A DNA stretch of 64,000 nucleotides from Blastocystis hominis (GCF_000151665.1 NW_013171827.1:517066-581065), one strand, 5' to 3'; positions 1 to 10,455 are shown, numbered from the stretch's first letter. Notes: a model not told the origin generated them from the sequence alone. Made by a program: numbers and translations.

Positions 1-1
1 G

Positions 2-148
2 AATTGCAAAAGGGGTCAAGAAATTGGGAAGAGATCCTATAGATTGAATGGGAAGAGTCGAACTATGCGTAGGAAAAAATATTATGGAGGGGTGAAGTAT
101 GATAATTATAGTGTAAATATGTTAATACAGGAAGGCGCATATCTGTGA
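2..148 (+). other. short open stretch at the left edge, possible 3' end of an upstream gene
   Basis: The frame starting at base 2 stays open for 48 codons and ends at TGA 146-148. The peptide is Lys/Arg-rich with no motif I recognise. No TGTTTGTT follows it on the plus strand. It may be the tail of a gene entering from the left, or chance. Bases 149-369 hold an AGT/ACT microsatellite near 152-192 and nothing else I can identify. Confidence 0.15.
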
Positions 149-369
149 AGAAGTAGTACTAGTACTAGTAGTAGTAGTAGACTACGACTACTATTTGCAA
201 TATCATGGAATCGGTGAAGAGGAAGTAACAATTGGAATAGTAGAGAAATAGGAATCAGAGTTTATGCGTTCCATATTATACTAGATTACACCATAAGAAG
301 AAGTGAGAAAACGCGTTTTCACCGATTCTCTTGACCCAATCTCCCAAACCCAACCACTGCATGATTCCA

Positions 370-391
370 CAAACAAACAAACAAACAAACA
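370..391 (-). terminator. 3'-end motif of the PSO2 gene
   Basis: On the minus strand this is an uninterrupted TGTTTG-type run of about five GTTT units, roughly 50 nt after the PSO2 stop. It is the longest form of the 3' processing motif in the window. Confidence 0.6.
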
Positions 392-441
392 GCTCTCTCG
401 ACACTTTCCATACTTAACAACCCAAAATTCTTTTCTCTCCC

Positions 442-2136
442 TTATACAATAAACTCGATCTCCTTATAGTTCAATCTCTCCAAAAACTCGTCCAATTCAT
501 CACACGAACTATGCTCACTACATTCAACCCCTCCCCTCTCCCAATCCCCACCTGTACGGCAATCCAATCGTAATCCGATTCCCCTTCCTCCGAAACGAAT
601 ACGCGCAAAGCTCCGGATCGTCCGGCTTCTTCTTCTTGGACACCTCCTCCCACGTCCACCCTGTGGGACTCAACACGACGACCCTCTGAAACTGCGCCGT
701 CTATACTCCCAAAAAAGCCCCGATTTTTACCTCCGCCGGATCTCGGAAGAGCTTGCCCCTCGCCATCCCCACCCACAATCTACCCATCAGTCCTCCGCCG
801 CTGCGCTCACGGCGTGTCCGTCTTCTCTGTGGTGATATGCTGCTTATAAACGCTCTCAAACTCCTCGTAGCACGCGATCCGCGCCTTCCGCTCCCTTTTT
901 CTCACGCTCTCCCGCGGTTCCTACGCGTCCACAAACACGGGGAGGTCGAACGTCTTCGCCAGATGCAGCCACAAGTTCTCCTTCCCCACGGAATACGACT
1001 CGATCAGCACCACCAAATCCGATCCGCGGTGCAATCCATCCCGCCAAAATCGGTCCAAAACCCACGCTGCCGTGTTCACCACGCACTGTTGCCGCGGGAA
1101 ATTGTACGCCTCGTTGTTGTACGTGTTGTCCACCATCAGGAGATCGAGGCTCTCCCCGCGGTTATCGCTGAATCGACGCAAAATCCCGTCGTCCAGCATT
1201 CGCGACTCGAATCGGAAGTCGCCAGTGTAGAGAACGCGGTAGAATAAATGGAAGGATGGTTTGTGGGGGTCGGTTGTTTCGTTCCAATCAAACAGAGAAA
1301 ACAAAAACATGCAGGAGCCGGGACAATGATTCGCATCAATGACATCGACTCGAACAAGTCGCGTTTGGAGGGCGGAGTCGCTTACGTTTTCGTTGAGGAT
1401 AAGGCTGGTCGAATTGAGAGGGTAGGAAGGGTCCTCGCGATGGATCCATTCCATCACGGCTGGAATGTGCTGCGTCTTGCAGTTTGTAAGGTAGTAATGT
1501 TCTCCGATGCGGAGAGGATGTAAATGGTGTCTATCGATTTGAAATTTGTTGGCTACTAGATTGCATGTTGTGGGGGTGGCTTGATTATAACAATAATCAT
1601 CGCAAAACATACCGAATATATCGCCAATAAACTTCTTGGTAAGTCCTTGCATGTGGTCCGTGTGAAAATGAGAGAAAAACACCGAGCAACCAGACCTAAA
1701 AAAATCACGAAGGAAAAGCGTGTGCGGGATTCGCGCACTCGGATTCTGTCGCTGAGGAACCGATTGCCATTTCTTAGTCTTTATCTTTTTCACGGAACTG
1801 GACGACAGTGGAGATAAGCTCATTTGAGAATCCGATTCTGTGGCATCCGACGAGCTCACAGACTTTGTGAAATACTGACTAACGAGGTTTCGTTTCGTTT
1901 TTTTCGATTCGGAATCTACAAGACACTGGTTTACGTGGACCATTCGAAAGCTTTCCGTGAGAGAGGTAATGTACTCGTAAAGGCGAAAATAACCATTGCA
2001 AAACATTCGGATATGTCTTTTCCACACACAGGGCAGTTGATAAGATCCTTCTTAGTTTTGGAGGGATTATCGCCGGGCTTCGTTCCACTACATTCTAAAT
2101 TAAATGCCACTTCCAAAACGATTTGAGTGTCAACAT
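442..2136 (-). CDS. PSO2: PSO2/SNM1-type DNA cross-link repair nuclease
   Basis: Metallo-beta-lactamase/beta-CASP 5' exonuclease that in other eukaryotes trims DNA at interstrand cross-links in the nucleus. An N-terminal CPVCGKDI with a following HVNQC suggests the UBZ-type zinc finger of this family, though the splice between them is not settled. The catalytic domain shows HFHTDH, DANHCPGSC, YTGDFRF, FPRQQ and IESYSVGKE. After removing introns, PTGW and PYSEHSS appear, the latter restored exactly by splicing out 518-551 (34 nt). Other introns I could place are 2088-2119 (32 nt) and ones of 33, 24 and 30 nt. The start is the ATG at 2134-2136, joined in frame by the first intron. The stop is TAA at 442-444. 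It is divergent from the deaminase gene, 179 bp away. Confidence 0.93.
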
Positions 2137-2315
2137 GGTTCAGTGCCCTTCAATAGGTTGAACAAAAACAAATGCGGAAAAATCAATGGGAATTTTGCAA
2201 TTCCAAGAATCAACCCATTTCTATTCGCACCCCGTTGTATAGTAATACTATTGATTTGTATAAGAAATGATTCAACTCAAGTTTTTTTGCTCAGGAATCG
2301 GAAGGACTTGAAACC

Positions 2316-3844
2316 ATGAAGGAAGTATCAATGATTATTAACGCTGGATGGGTTGTTCCAGTCATCCCAGAGAACACTGTGTATGAGAAGTACTCCGTCA
2401 TCGTGGACGGAAAAACGATTTTGGATTGCCTCCCGACATCGGTACCCATTCAACTTTGTCATTATTGTTATAGGAGGTTGCTTCCAAGTACACTTCTGCC
2501 AATGTTGTAGAACGCCCGAATCATGTGGTAATGCCTGGTTTGATTAACATGCACACGCATGCTGCCATGAGTCTCTTCAAGGGTTTCAGTGATGATAAGT
2601 CTTTGATGGATTGGCTTCGTATTTTGCTTATTATTTTGAAAGTATAACTCGCAGAGAAGGACATTTGGCCCGCAGAAGGCAAGTTTGTGGGACCCGAGTT
2701 TGTCATTGACGTATTTTCTGAACCAATATCATTTATATTTTTAGGGAACCAAACTCGCCTGCGCCGAAATGATCCGCAGCGGAACCACTTGCTACAACGA
2801 CATGTACTTCGCGGTCGACGAAGCTGTGGAAACCACCACCAGCATCGGCATTCGCGCCACGCACGGCCCCGGCGTCTTCGGTTTCCCCACCAGCTGGGCG
2901 CCGGGTCCTGCGGAGTGTCTCGAGAAAAACCGCCGATTTTTGGAAAAACACACGAAGCTGGATAACGACTTGGCTCGCTACTCCGTCTGCCCGCACGCGC
3001 CCTACACAGTGCCGGAGGCCTATTTAATCGAGACGAAGGCGCTGTGCCGCGAGTTCCATGTCCCGATGCACATCCACGTGCAGGAGACCAAAGCGGAGCT
3101 GGAAGATTCGATCAACGGCACGCCCAGTTCCAGCAGACACCTCAGCGAGGCTCGCTGCAGTCCGATCGAAGTACTGTTTTTCTCTGTCTGGTTCCTTGCA
3201 GAATCTGGCAGCGCACGATCTGCTGGATCACACGATCTGCGCGCACTGCGTGCACGTCACCGACCACGACATCGAATTGTTGGGATCCCACCACGCTTCT
3301 GTGGTGCACAACCCCACCTCCAATCTCAAGCTCGCCTCCGGCGTCTGTCCGGTGCAGCGCATGCTCGACCACGGCGTGAACGTCTGTCTGGGCACGGATT
3401 CGGCGTGCTCCAACAACAACCTCGACATGTTCAGCGAGATGCGCAATGCCGCGCTGGTGGGGAAGGTCGCGGCTATGGACCCGCGAGCGTGCTCCGCGCC
3501 GACGGTGCTGCGCATGGCGACGGCGAACGCGGCGAAAGCGCTGGGATTGGAGGGGAAACTGGGCGTGGTCGCCGAGGGCGCGCTGGCGGATCTGATCGCG
3601 GTGGATCTGCAGCGCGTGGAGACGTGGCCGCTGGCGAACGTGATTAGCCACTTGGTGTACGCGTGCGGACGCGATCAGTAGAGATGATGATGATGATGCG
3701 AGGCGTGTAGAGTGACGGATGTGTGGGTCAACGGGAAGCAGCTGATGAAGGAGAGAGAGTTGCTGACGCTGGATATGACGGAGCTGAAGCGGATTGCGGA
3801 GAAATGGGATCGGATTTTGAAGGAGTTCAGAGCCAATCAGCAGT
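2316..3844 (+). CDS. MTA/SAH-type amidohydrolase deaminase; stop made by polyadenylation
   Basis: Amidohydrolase of the 5-methylthioadenosine/S-adenosylhomocysteine deaminase (ATZ/TRZ) family, a zinc enzyme deaminating adenosine-type compounds. Visible are the N-terminal beta segment, GLINMHTHAAMSLFKG with the HxH metal ligands, EMIRSGTT, the CPHAPYTV histidine, HIHVQET, and LGTDSACSNNN with the metal-binding Asp. Five introns of 31-36 nt are needed; removing them gives the family sequence without a break, e.g. WLQKDIWPAEGK and PEFVIDGTKLACAE. The last exon reads VWVNGKQLMKERELL and ends ANQQ followed by a lone T at 3844. TGTTTGTT begins 4 nt later, so the intended stop is T plus AA from the poly(A) tail; a genomic TGA lies inside the motif. 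The start ATG is at 2316. It could also act on a related nucleoside or guanine-like substrate. Confidence 0.9.
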
Positions 3845-3848
3845 CTTT

Positions 3849-3856
3849 TGTTTGTT
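3849..3856 (+). terminator. TGTTTGTT motif that sets the deaminase stop
   Basis: Spacer CTTT (3845-3848) separates the motif from the coding T at 3844. This is the first of four clear T-N4-motif cases in the window. The ASF1 ATG follows only 54 bp later. Confidence 0.75.
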
Positions 3857-3909
3857 GAACACGCAGTTTTCTTGTAATTGGTGTGCACTGGGTGCGTGCT
3901 GTAGATGGG

Positions 3910-4437
3910 ATGGCGCAGTTTCTAGACAATTTTCCCATTATTAACGTGGTCAACGTCAATGTTCTCGATAATCCCTCGTCAATTACAAATCCATTCCAAT
4001 TTGAAATTATATTCGAGGCACGATGCGATCTGGAGGACGGTGGGGCGCTTTCCAGCTTTTCTATCATCATTAGACCTCGAGTGGAAAATGACGTATGTCG
4101 GAGACTACCGCTCGACAGAGGGAGATCAGGTGCTGGACGATGTGCTCGTGGGTCCGATAACCCAAGGAACGCACAAGTTCTGCTTTCAAGTCCGAAGTTT
4201 CCGCTAGCCTTTCATTCGTAGGCGAATGCTCCCAATCTAGAGATTATTCCGGATGATTGTCTAATAGGAGTGACGGTAATTCTCATCACCTGTTGCTACC
4301 ACAACCACGAATTCATCCGCATCGGATACTACATTTCGAATACGTGCGATAGCAACTGGAAGGACTTCTCTCAAATCCAACGCGAGATTCATGCCGACAA
4401 GCCCCGAGTCACTCACACGCCCATTTGCTGGGAATAG
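3910..4437 (+). CDS. ASF1: ASF1 histone H3-H4 chaperone
   Basis: Nuclear chaperone that hands H3-H4 dimers to CAF-1 and HIRA during nucleosome assembly. The spliced protein follows the family end to end: [76 protein letters not shown], and the ending [11 protein letters not shown]. Two introns were placed exactly, 4040-4073 (34 nt) and 4190-4221 (32 nt). The length of about 154 residues matches the conserved core, and the acidic yeast-type tail is absent. The start at 3910 gives a slightly long leader before the conserved strand. The stop TAG is at 4435-4437. It follows the deaminase head-to-tail. Confidence 0.95.
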
Positions 4438-4552
4438 TTTTGTACTATACAATCGTTCGTTTACTTGTTGTTTCTTTTAAAGTATACCTAGTATGAATAT
4501 AATGAATATAAATATGAATGTTATTATTAATCATCCTTTATTTGTATCATCA

Positions 4553-4560
4553 AACAAACA
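4553..4560 (-). terminator. TGTTTGTT motif that sets the THP3/LENG8-like stop
   Basis: Minus-strand motif preceded by spacer GCGT (4564-4561) and the coding T at 4565. Confidence 0.75.
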
Positions 4561-4564
4561 ACGC

Positions 4565-5830
4565 AAAAAGACATTTGCTGAATTGCCGCGCGATTGGCTT
4601 TGATGTCCACTCGATCCGTCGCAGCGATCCCGTTCGTCTGCAGAAGCTCCACGCACTCATCGTTTGAAATCCGCAACAAATACTACAAGTCACATCAATT
4701 GAAACCATAAAATGATTACAGCCAGCTGTGCTACTTCGATACTCGGAAAGAGCGAGGAAAGGAAAATCTTGAGTGCGTGACGACGAATCGTAGGTAAATA
4801 GAGCTGCATCAACACACGACCATACTTGGGTGCAGTTTCCATCAACTTCAAGTAGTACAAATAATCTACAGACCGAACTGCCTCGACCACAAGCAGCGCA
4901 TGTTGGATACAACGTTCGGTAATGTGATGTTGTGCAACCACAAGATGATGGTGAATATCGAGTGTATTGTTCATGATAACGTCATAAAGAATGTTATAAG
5001 ATAGAAAACGAAGGCTTTTGGGGCTTGGAATGGTTTTGTACAATTTTGAAAGCATTGACTGGCACTAATTCATTACGTAATAAAAATTAGAGTAAAAACT
5101 TGGTTCAATTCATTCAGATCATTACACACAATGGCGCATTTCACGTTGAATTCGTAGACTTGGACTGTGAATTCGTTGTTGATGTCTTGCACCACAAGAT
5201 CTTGACGAATGGCTTTCAGTTGGTCCATTACGTACGTTTTTCGGTCTTCCTTCTTCCAGATCTTCTTTAATCGATGCAATGCTTCCTTTAGAACGGGTTC
5301 CGGACGGATTTTGGACGGATCGACTTCTGAGGTGAGTCGAAAATAGGATTTTTCGAGTTTACAACACGTTCCCACAATCGGCTGAGAGAGATCACGAGGT
5401 GAGACCTGGGTGCTGGTTTCTGCAGAATGGGTAGCAAATCGCTGTCTCCTGCGCTTTATCTCCTCTTCCGTAGGTTTTTCTCCCTCATCTATCTATCTCC
5501 TCATCTGGTACACAATTCTCTACAATCGATCCAAACAAAGTCTTTTCCTTCTTCATAAATTGCAAAATCCCAAAAGAAAAAGAAAAACGGAATGGAAAAG
5601 CAGAATTGTGTTTACCAGTTTGAGGAATCGGAATGTCATTGTCGTATTCCGTAGATAAGAACGTTTTCAAGTAGGACTGAATGGGAATCGTAAGGGGAAG
5701 GTATGTTTCGCACTTTATTCATGGAAGTGCTTCGAACGATGAGAATTTGATGAAGGACGTGAACTCGTTCATAGCAGGCGTGAAATCGTGCGTTTTCTGC
5801 TGGTGCTGAATGGTAGTGTGTTGGTATCAT
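4565..5830 (-). CDS. THP3/LENG8-like SAC3/GANP-domain protein; stop made by polyadenylation
   Basis: Member of the SAC3/GANP family closest to yeast Thp3 and animal LENG8, which work with the Csn12/PCID2 partner in transcription elongation, splicing and mRNA export. Diagnostic blocks are GTCCKLEKSYFRLTSEVDPS, IRPEPVLKEALHRLKKIWKK, AIRQDLVVQDINNEFTVQVYE and the later PCI-like helices. Splicing at 4729-4692 joins VAQLA to YLLRISNDECVELLQTNGI. A basic block (EEEIKRRRQRFATHSA) precedes the domain, as in LENG8. The frame runs to ...IQQMSF and a lone T at 4565, with the 3' motif 4 nt on; without poly(A) it would read on through the motif. The N-terminus is uncertain: ATG 5830 or ATG 5722. The second would avoid overlap with the divergent ThiE-fusion gene. 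Confidence 0.87.
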
Positions 5831-8103
5831 CAATCCGCTCACTGAATTGTTCTACCGACTTCAAAGGTCCTCTCACTGAGATTGCGGACTTTTTTGACGA
5901 TCCCTCGCTTCCTTCTATTTCCTCCCTAGTTTCCGCGTCTTCTCCCCTTTCCTCCTCCTATTCCGATCTCCTCTCCTCCTGCTCTTCCGAGATCCCTCTT
6001 TCTCTCCTCTGCGAGGAATTCATCTCTCTGCTCCCCGATCTCTCCTTCTCTCCCGCTCCTCTCCCCGTATTTCCTCTTCTCTTCCTCCTATCGATCCCAG
6101 TGCATCACTCCTCTCTCCGCCCTCCTCTCCCTCCACGCCTCCCTCGCCCAGCGCGATTCCGCCCTCCATTCCATTCGAATTCTATTCCAGAATTCCATCG
6201 AACCTTCCTTCCACTACGGAATCTCCACGCTCTCCCCCGCGGTTTACTTCATCGACTTCGACGGAACCCTCACTCCCACCGACACTTGCGTTTCCACGTT
6301 TCCACGTTTCCACGATTAGGACCTCGGGATCCGCGCAGGAGACCTGTTTTCCCGCGATTCCATCGACCGGCAGGCGCTTTACCGCGATTTATTCGTCGAT
6401 TTCTCGCGGGAATACGATTCCAAATTCCCCGCGATTCTGGATTCGCCGGATTTGGAGGCTTTTTTCCGCGGGTACAACGCGTTGGACCGGGATTCGCTGA
6501 TCCCCGTGGTGAAAAGCGGGCTTTTCCGCGGGTTGCGGCGCGATTTGGTGCGTCTCACGGGGCGGCTGGTGGATTTCCGCGGGGGAGCGCTGGAGTTCGT
6601 GCGCACGAAAAGCGTGGAAACGTGGATCGTGTCGCAGTCGTGGTACGGAGAGATGGTGAGCGAGGCGCTGCGCCCCGCGGGAGTGTCTCCGGAGCACGTG
6701 GTGACCTCGCGGCTGGTGTACGGAGCGGACGGAACCGCGGGGGGCGCGCTGGATCCGCTGTGCGGAGGATGCCTCGCTAAAAGAGAACGACTGCGCGAGA
6801 TTCTACGCGGAGAAACGCCAGGACGAAACGCTCGCGAAGAGGACATCATTGCCTATGAGGATCGTGGAAACGTGGAAACTGGGGAAACTGGGGAAGGAAA
6901 GAGCGTAAGTCAGTGGAGGGTCGGTCTATTGGTCAGGCAGAGCCCGCCCAAAGCATTGACCAGTCTGCTGCTCACCAGTCCGCTTCTACCCAGTCCGCTG
7001 ACCAGACCAATGCTCAGTCCAATGACCAGACTAATGACCAGACTAATGACCAGACCAATGTTCAGTCTTCCTGGTACGCTTCTGCTCTCTCTCTGCTCTC
7101 TCTCAGCTCTCCCGTGTTCTCGGTGGGCATCGGCGACGGCCTGGGCGACCTGGCCATGCTTCTCAGCACGGACCTCCCCATCGTCCTCTCCCCCGGCTCT
7201 TCCTTCCGCCGCGTCTGCGCGCGCTTCGGCCTCGCGCTGCGTCCGCTCCTCCTCCTCGACTGCCCTCCCTCCCCTCGCACGCTCTACGTCGCCGACGACT
7301 GGGCCCAGATCCTCGCCGTTCTCTGCTTCGCCCACATCGACGCCGCCCTCCAGCCCCTCCCCGCGGAACCGCGGCGCCGCTGCACGCCCGCGGAATGCCG
7401 CCTCATGGCGCTGACCAGCGACGCGCTGAACGCCGAGGGCGGCGAGGCCATGGAGCGCGCGATCTTGGAGAGCGTGGAGGGCGGCGCGACGATGATCCAG
7501 ATCCGCGACAAGACGGAGGATTTCGGTGGGATTTGAGGGAGCTCTGCAAGCAAAGACCGCATGATTTCGCACGCCAACCAGCTCAAAGAAATGCTGCGAC
7601 GGCGAAACGTCCCGCTCATCATCAACGACCGCGTCGACGTCGCCATTCTGGTTTCCACGTTTCTCCTTTTCGAGGTAGTCGGACGCGGACGGCGTGCACA
7701 TCGGCCAGTCGGACATGGACGCGGCGTTATGTCGCCGGCTGCTCGGCCCGTCCAAGATTCTCGGTGTCTCGGCGCAGACGCCCTCGCAGGCGGTGAAGGC
7801 GCAGCGCGACGGCGCGGATTATTTGGGCTGCGGCGCCGTGTTCCCTACGCAGTCGGTTCGGAGCGGACGGTTGAGCGTAGGTCGAAGGACGACGCGGACG
7901 CGGTGGGATTGGAGGGGCTGCGACGCGTGTGCGAGGCGGTGAGCATCCCCGTGGTGTCGATCGGCGGGGTCACCGCGGGGAATGCGGGAGCGACGATGAA
8001 GGAAGGAGCGGTGGGCGTGGCGGTGATCAGCGCGATTTTCGGAAGAAGCGACGTGAAGGAGGCGGCGAAGGAGCTGCGCGACGCGGTGGAAAAGGCGCTG
8101 TGA
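5810..8103 (+). CDS. HAD phosphatase fused to thiamine-phosphate synthase (ThiE)
   Basis: Two-domain enzyme of thiamine synthesis. The N-terminal half is a HAD hydrolase: [16 protein letters not shown] (catalytic Asp pair), WIVSQSWYG (motif II Ser) and [14 protein letters not shown] (motif IV). The C-terminal half is Thi[63 protein letters not shown]. ThiE joins the pyrimidine and thiazole moieties to thiamine phosphate, and a HAD enzyme (as in plant TH2) removes that phosphate; the pairing suggests both steps in one chain (inference). Introns of 28-34 nt, including 6290-6319, 7651-7678, 7528-7557 and 7856-7887, restore one frame. An Asn/Asp/Gln/Thr-rich insert (about 6940-7070) sits inside the HAD domain before motif IV. 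The stop TGA is at 8101-8103. The first exon and start (ATG 5810 with a 47-nt intron) are tentative. Confidence 0.85.
7010..7065 (+). repeat. 12-bp tandem repeat encoding NDQT units
   Basis: Copies of an AATGACCAGACT-type unit code for a low-complexity Asn-Asp-Gln-Thr stretch inside the HAD domain. It probably forms a flexible loop and may vary in length between strains. Confidence 0.7.
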
Positions 8104-8467
8104 AGAGGCGGAATGGGCGGAGGACCCATTGTGCGGAGGTCTGTGCGTGCGCAGATCGGATATTTTGGAAGGAAATGGGGTGTTTGTTGGAAACGGAAAG
8201 AAGGAAGGGTGGAGGAAGGAGATGATTTAGGGATTTACCGAGGTATTGAATCCTTGAATGGAAGATCTATTGAAAAAAGAACAGTGAACATTGAACACAT
8301 TCAAGTTACAAGTAGTGTCAACAACAATACCACAGTTAATAGTGGCGAAACAATTGGTAACTACGTAAATAATATCGATTGGAGTATGCAAAAAACAACT
8401 TCACAAAAAATCACACACACAATGAATTATGATAAGGCGAAATACTGATATCACAATGATACATATA
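8104..8467. other. convergent intergenic region, 364 bp
   Basis: Lies between two convergent 3' ends. It carries the 3' motif of the ThiE fusion at 8181-8188 and an AT-rich remainder. An open stretch on the plus strand (8113-8448) has no family resemblance and looks like chance. Confidence 0.5.
8181..8188 (+). terminator. 3'-end motif of the HAD-ThiE gene
   Basis: TGTTTGTT 77 nt after the encoded TGA. Confidence 0.6.
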
Positions 8468-9147
8468 TTAATTATTGGCTTTCCGTTCCCAGCGTTCTTT
8501 ACGAGCAAATCTTACAGTTAACATCACAAAAACATCAAAATACTTCCAGGACAATACTGGCTTCTGATCTTGCCGTTGAACCTACGCTTATCACTTGACA
8601 AAATACAACTCACTTCAAGTTCATGCTCATAAGTGGACTTTTGCATTGCTTCACGAAGAGTTTGGTCAATATGTAATTGAGATATTTCGCTACTTAACGA
8701 TTGAGCTCGATCAAAATCTCCTTCAGTTAGCGCTTTTTGAATATCCCTCTCTAAAGCAACCTAAAATGAAAAAAACTGAAGAGTATAACTTCCTTGGCAG
8801 TTAATGGTTGCTCCTTGGTAAAATCAAGATACTTAATAAATAGCTTCTGTTCGGGGGTGATCTAGAGAGAAATCACAAATGTGATGCGGATTACTGTTTC
8901 TTTGGTGTTTTTGTGTTTATGCTTGAGCGATAAACTTTGATCACTAGGTTTTAATCCTAAAAATCAAAGAAATGCGAAAGGAGGTACCTTTTAAATCTTT
9001 ATCACTACTATTACCTTTTAATTCCTTCCTACTCTTCATTCTATCAGTTTTAGTTTTGGATGATTGCATGTTGGCAGCATGTTTCAGTTTCAAAGCTTTG
9101 ATCCTCTCACTCACATCGTCATGCTTCTTTTCTATACTTTCTTCCAT
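8468..9147 (-). CDS. FAM204A-like protein
   Basis: About 170 residues after removal of five introns (29-33 nt). The N-terminus is a charged helix with many Lys (EESIEKKHDDVSERIKALKL). The C-terminal half carries the FAM204A-type pattern: VALERDIQKALTEGDFDRAQ, followed at the very end by PVLSWKFARKERWERKANN, comparable to the family's closing tryptophan-lysine block. The final intron (33 nt) splits the LSWK|FARK join, and its removal makes the match. The function of the family is unknown; a nuclear role in RNA processing has been suggested only by composition. The start ATG at 9147 lies 20 nt downstream of the SEC13 3' motif. The stop is TAA at 8468-8470. No clear TGTTTGTT follows. Confidence 0.72.
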
Positions 9148-9167
9148 TATTACTTGATAATCGATCC

Positions 9168-9175
9168 AACAAACA
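9168..9175 (-). terminator. 3'-end motif of SEC13, abutting the next gene
   Basis: Lies 150 nt after the SEC13 TGA and only 20 nt before the FAM204A-like ATG on the same strand, so the 5' UTR of the downstream gene can be at most about 25 nt unless the transcripts overlap. Confidence 0.6.
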
Positions 9176-9325
9176 AAAACATTTATCTTACAAAGTATTC
9201 AATTCATATTCTTCTATTTCTTTTCTTTCTTTTTCTTTTTTCTCTCTCCTCCTTCCAACTATTTATCTATCTCTATTTCATCCTATTGTGTATTCTCTAC
9301 ATTCCACCAATTCCCCATTCATCCA

Positions 9326-10414
9326 TCAGTCCTTTTCGACACTTCCATTTGTACCATTTTCCCACGTTCCATCCAGCCTTTCTTTCCACATATCAATTCC
9401 GTCTACGCCGTAGCTCACAACTAGCACACATCCATTCACACTCCAGTTTACTCTCCATACTGCTTCCGAATAGCTTTTATTCAGACTTTGTTTCCACGTT
9501 TTACCACATTTCCGCGTCCAAACCAGTACTTGTTTGCTCTATTCCTTATTCCACTCCATTGCTCTTCACTCTTCCACACGATGCGATTACATCCGTCGAA
9601 TCACCGATCTGCGGGCTCCACGCCACATCTCGTACTCGATCTTTATGTCCTCTCAGTTTCGACTCGAATTCCCACCCGTTTTCGACCGATTGTCCACATC
9701 TATTCCTCGCTCCACACCAATTCTCTCACTCCATTATGTGCACATACCCATCGCCGCCTCCGATCGCTACGCGCAGAATATTCGCGTTTTCCGACGTGCC
9801 CGGACGGAATGGAGCCCAGCTGATGCAGTTGCAGCCCAGTTGACAAATCATCGTTTGGGTTGTTCCCCATTCCCATTCATCTCCATAACACACACTCAAC
9901 ACTTCCATACTCTTCTGATATATACACGACATAGAACCATCGCTCGATACCGCTGCGAGACAAGCACCATATTCATAAGGCGACCAACACACAGAGTTCA
10001 CTAAACAGATATCACCAAAGTCCACACAACTCACTTACCAGATGCTTTATGTCCTTCATATGTGTAAACGACCGAATAGGAAGTGTCTTCAAATTTGAAA
10101 ATCTTCACACTTCCATCATAACTACAAGAAGCCAAAAGAGATCCATAACGCGGATGAGACCATGCGATTTTCCATACAGGTCCGGAGTGTCTTCATTTTA
10201 ATAGCAAACACGACACAAACTCCTTCAAAGTAAAGAGGAGTTCAGGAACATCCTGATTCATTGAATAAATACGAATTGTACAGTCTGAAGAGCAAGTGGC
10301 GAGTAATTTGGAATAATAGTCTAGCTGGACATCATTCTAGAGTAAATGGAACGAAATAGACGAAACAATCATATCTCCATTTTGTATATCAATAGAGATC
10401 GAGGGTGGCGACAT
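9326..10414 (-). CDS. SEC13: SEC13, COPII coat / nuclear pore WD-repeat protein
   Basis: Beta-propeller protein of the COPII outer coat (with SEC31) and of the Nup84/Nup107 pore complex. The spliced protein begins MSPPSISIDIQNGDMI and continues NDVQLDYYSKLLATCSSD, HSGPVWKIAWSHPRYGSLLA, CSYDGSVKIFKFED, VNSVCWSPYEYGACLAAVSS, ISWAPF, LRGHKDRVRDVAWSPQ, IASCG and VWRVNWSVNG, the order of blades in SEC13. Five or six introns of about 30 nt were placed by restoring this order. The start is ATG 10414; the stop TGA is at 9326-9328. Its length of about 310 residues is normal. Confidence 0.95.
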
Positions 10415-10443
10415 TTGTAGAGAAGAGTAAAAGGAATGTGAGG

Positions 10444-10451
10444 AACAAACA
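10444..10451 (-). terminator. TGTTTGTT motif that sets the SLC4-type transporter stop
   Basis: Spacer TTCT (10455-10452) lies between the coding T at 10456 and the motif. The SEC13 ATG is 30 nt further on. Confidence 0.75.
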
Positions 10452-10455
10452 AGAA

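Noticed and set aside
2736-2768. Gap between PEFV and GTKLACAE read first as a frameshift in the deaminase
   Set aside because: A normal 34-nt GT-AG intron restores the family sequence exactly.
8113-8448. Possible 111-codon gene in the convergent intergenic region
   Set aside because: Asn/Thr-rich chance frame without homology, crossing the 3' motif of the upstream gene.
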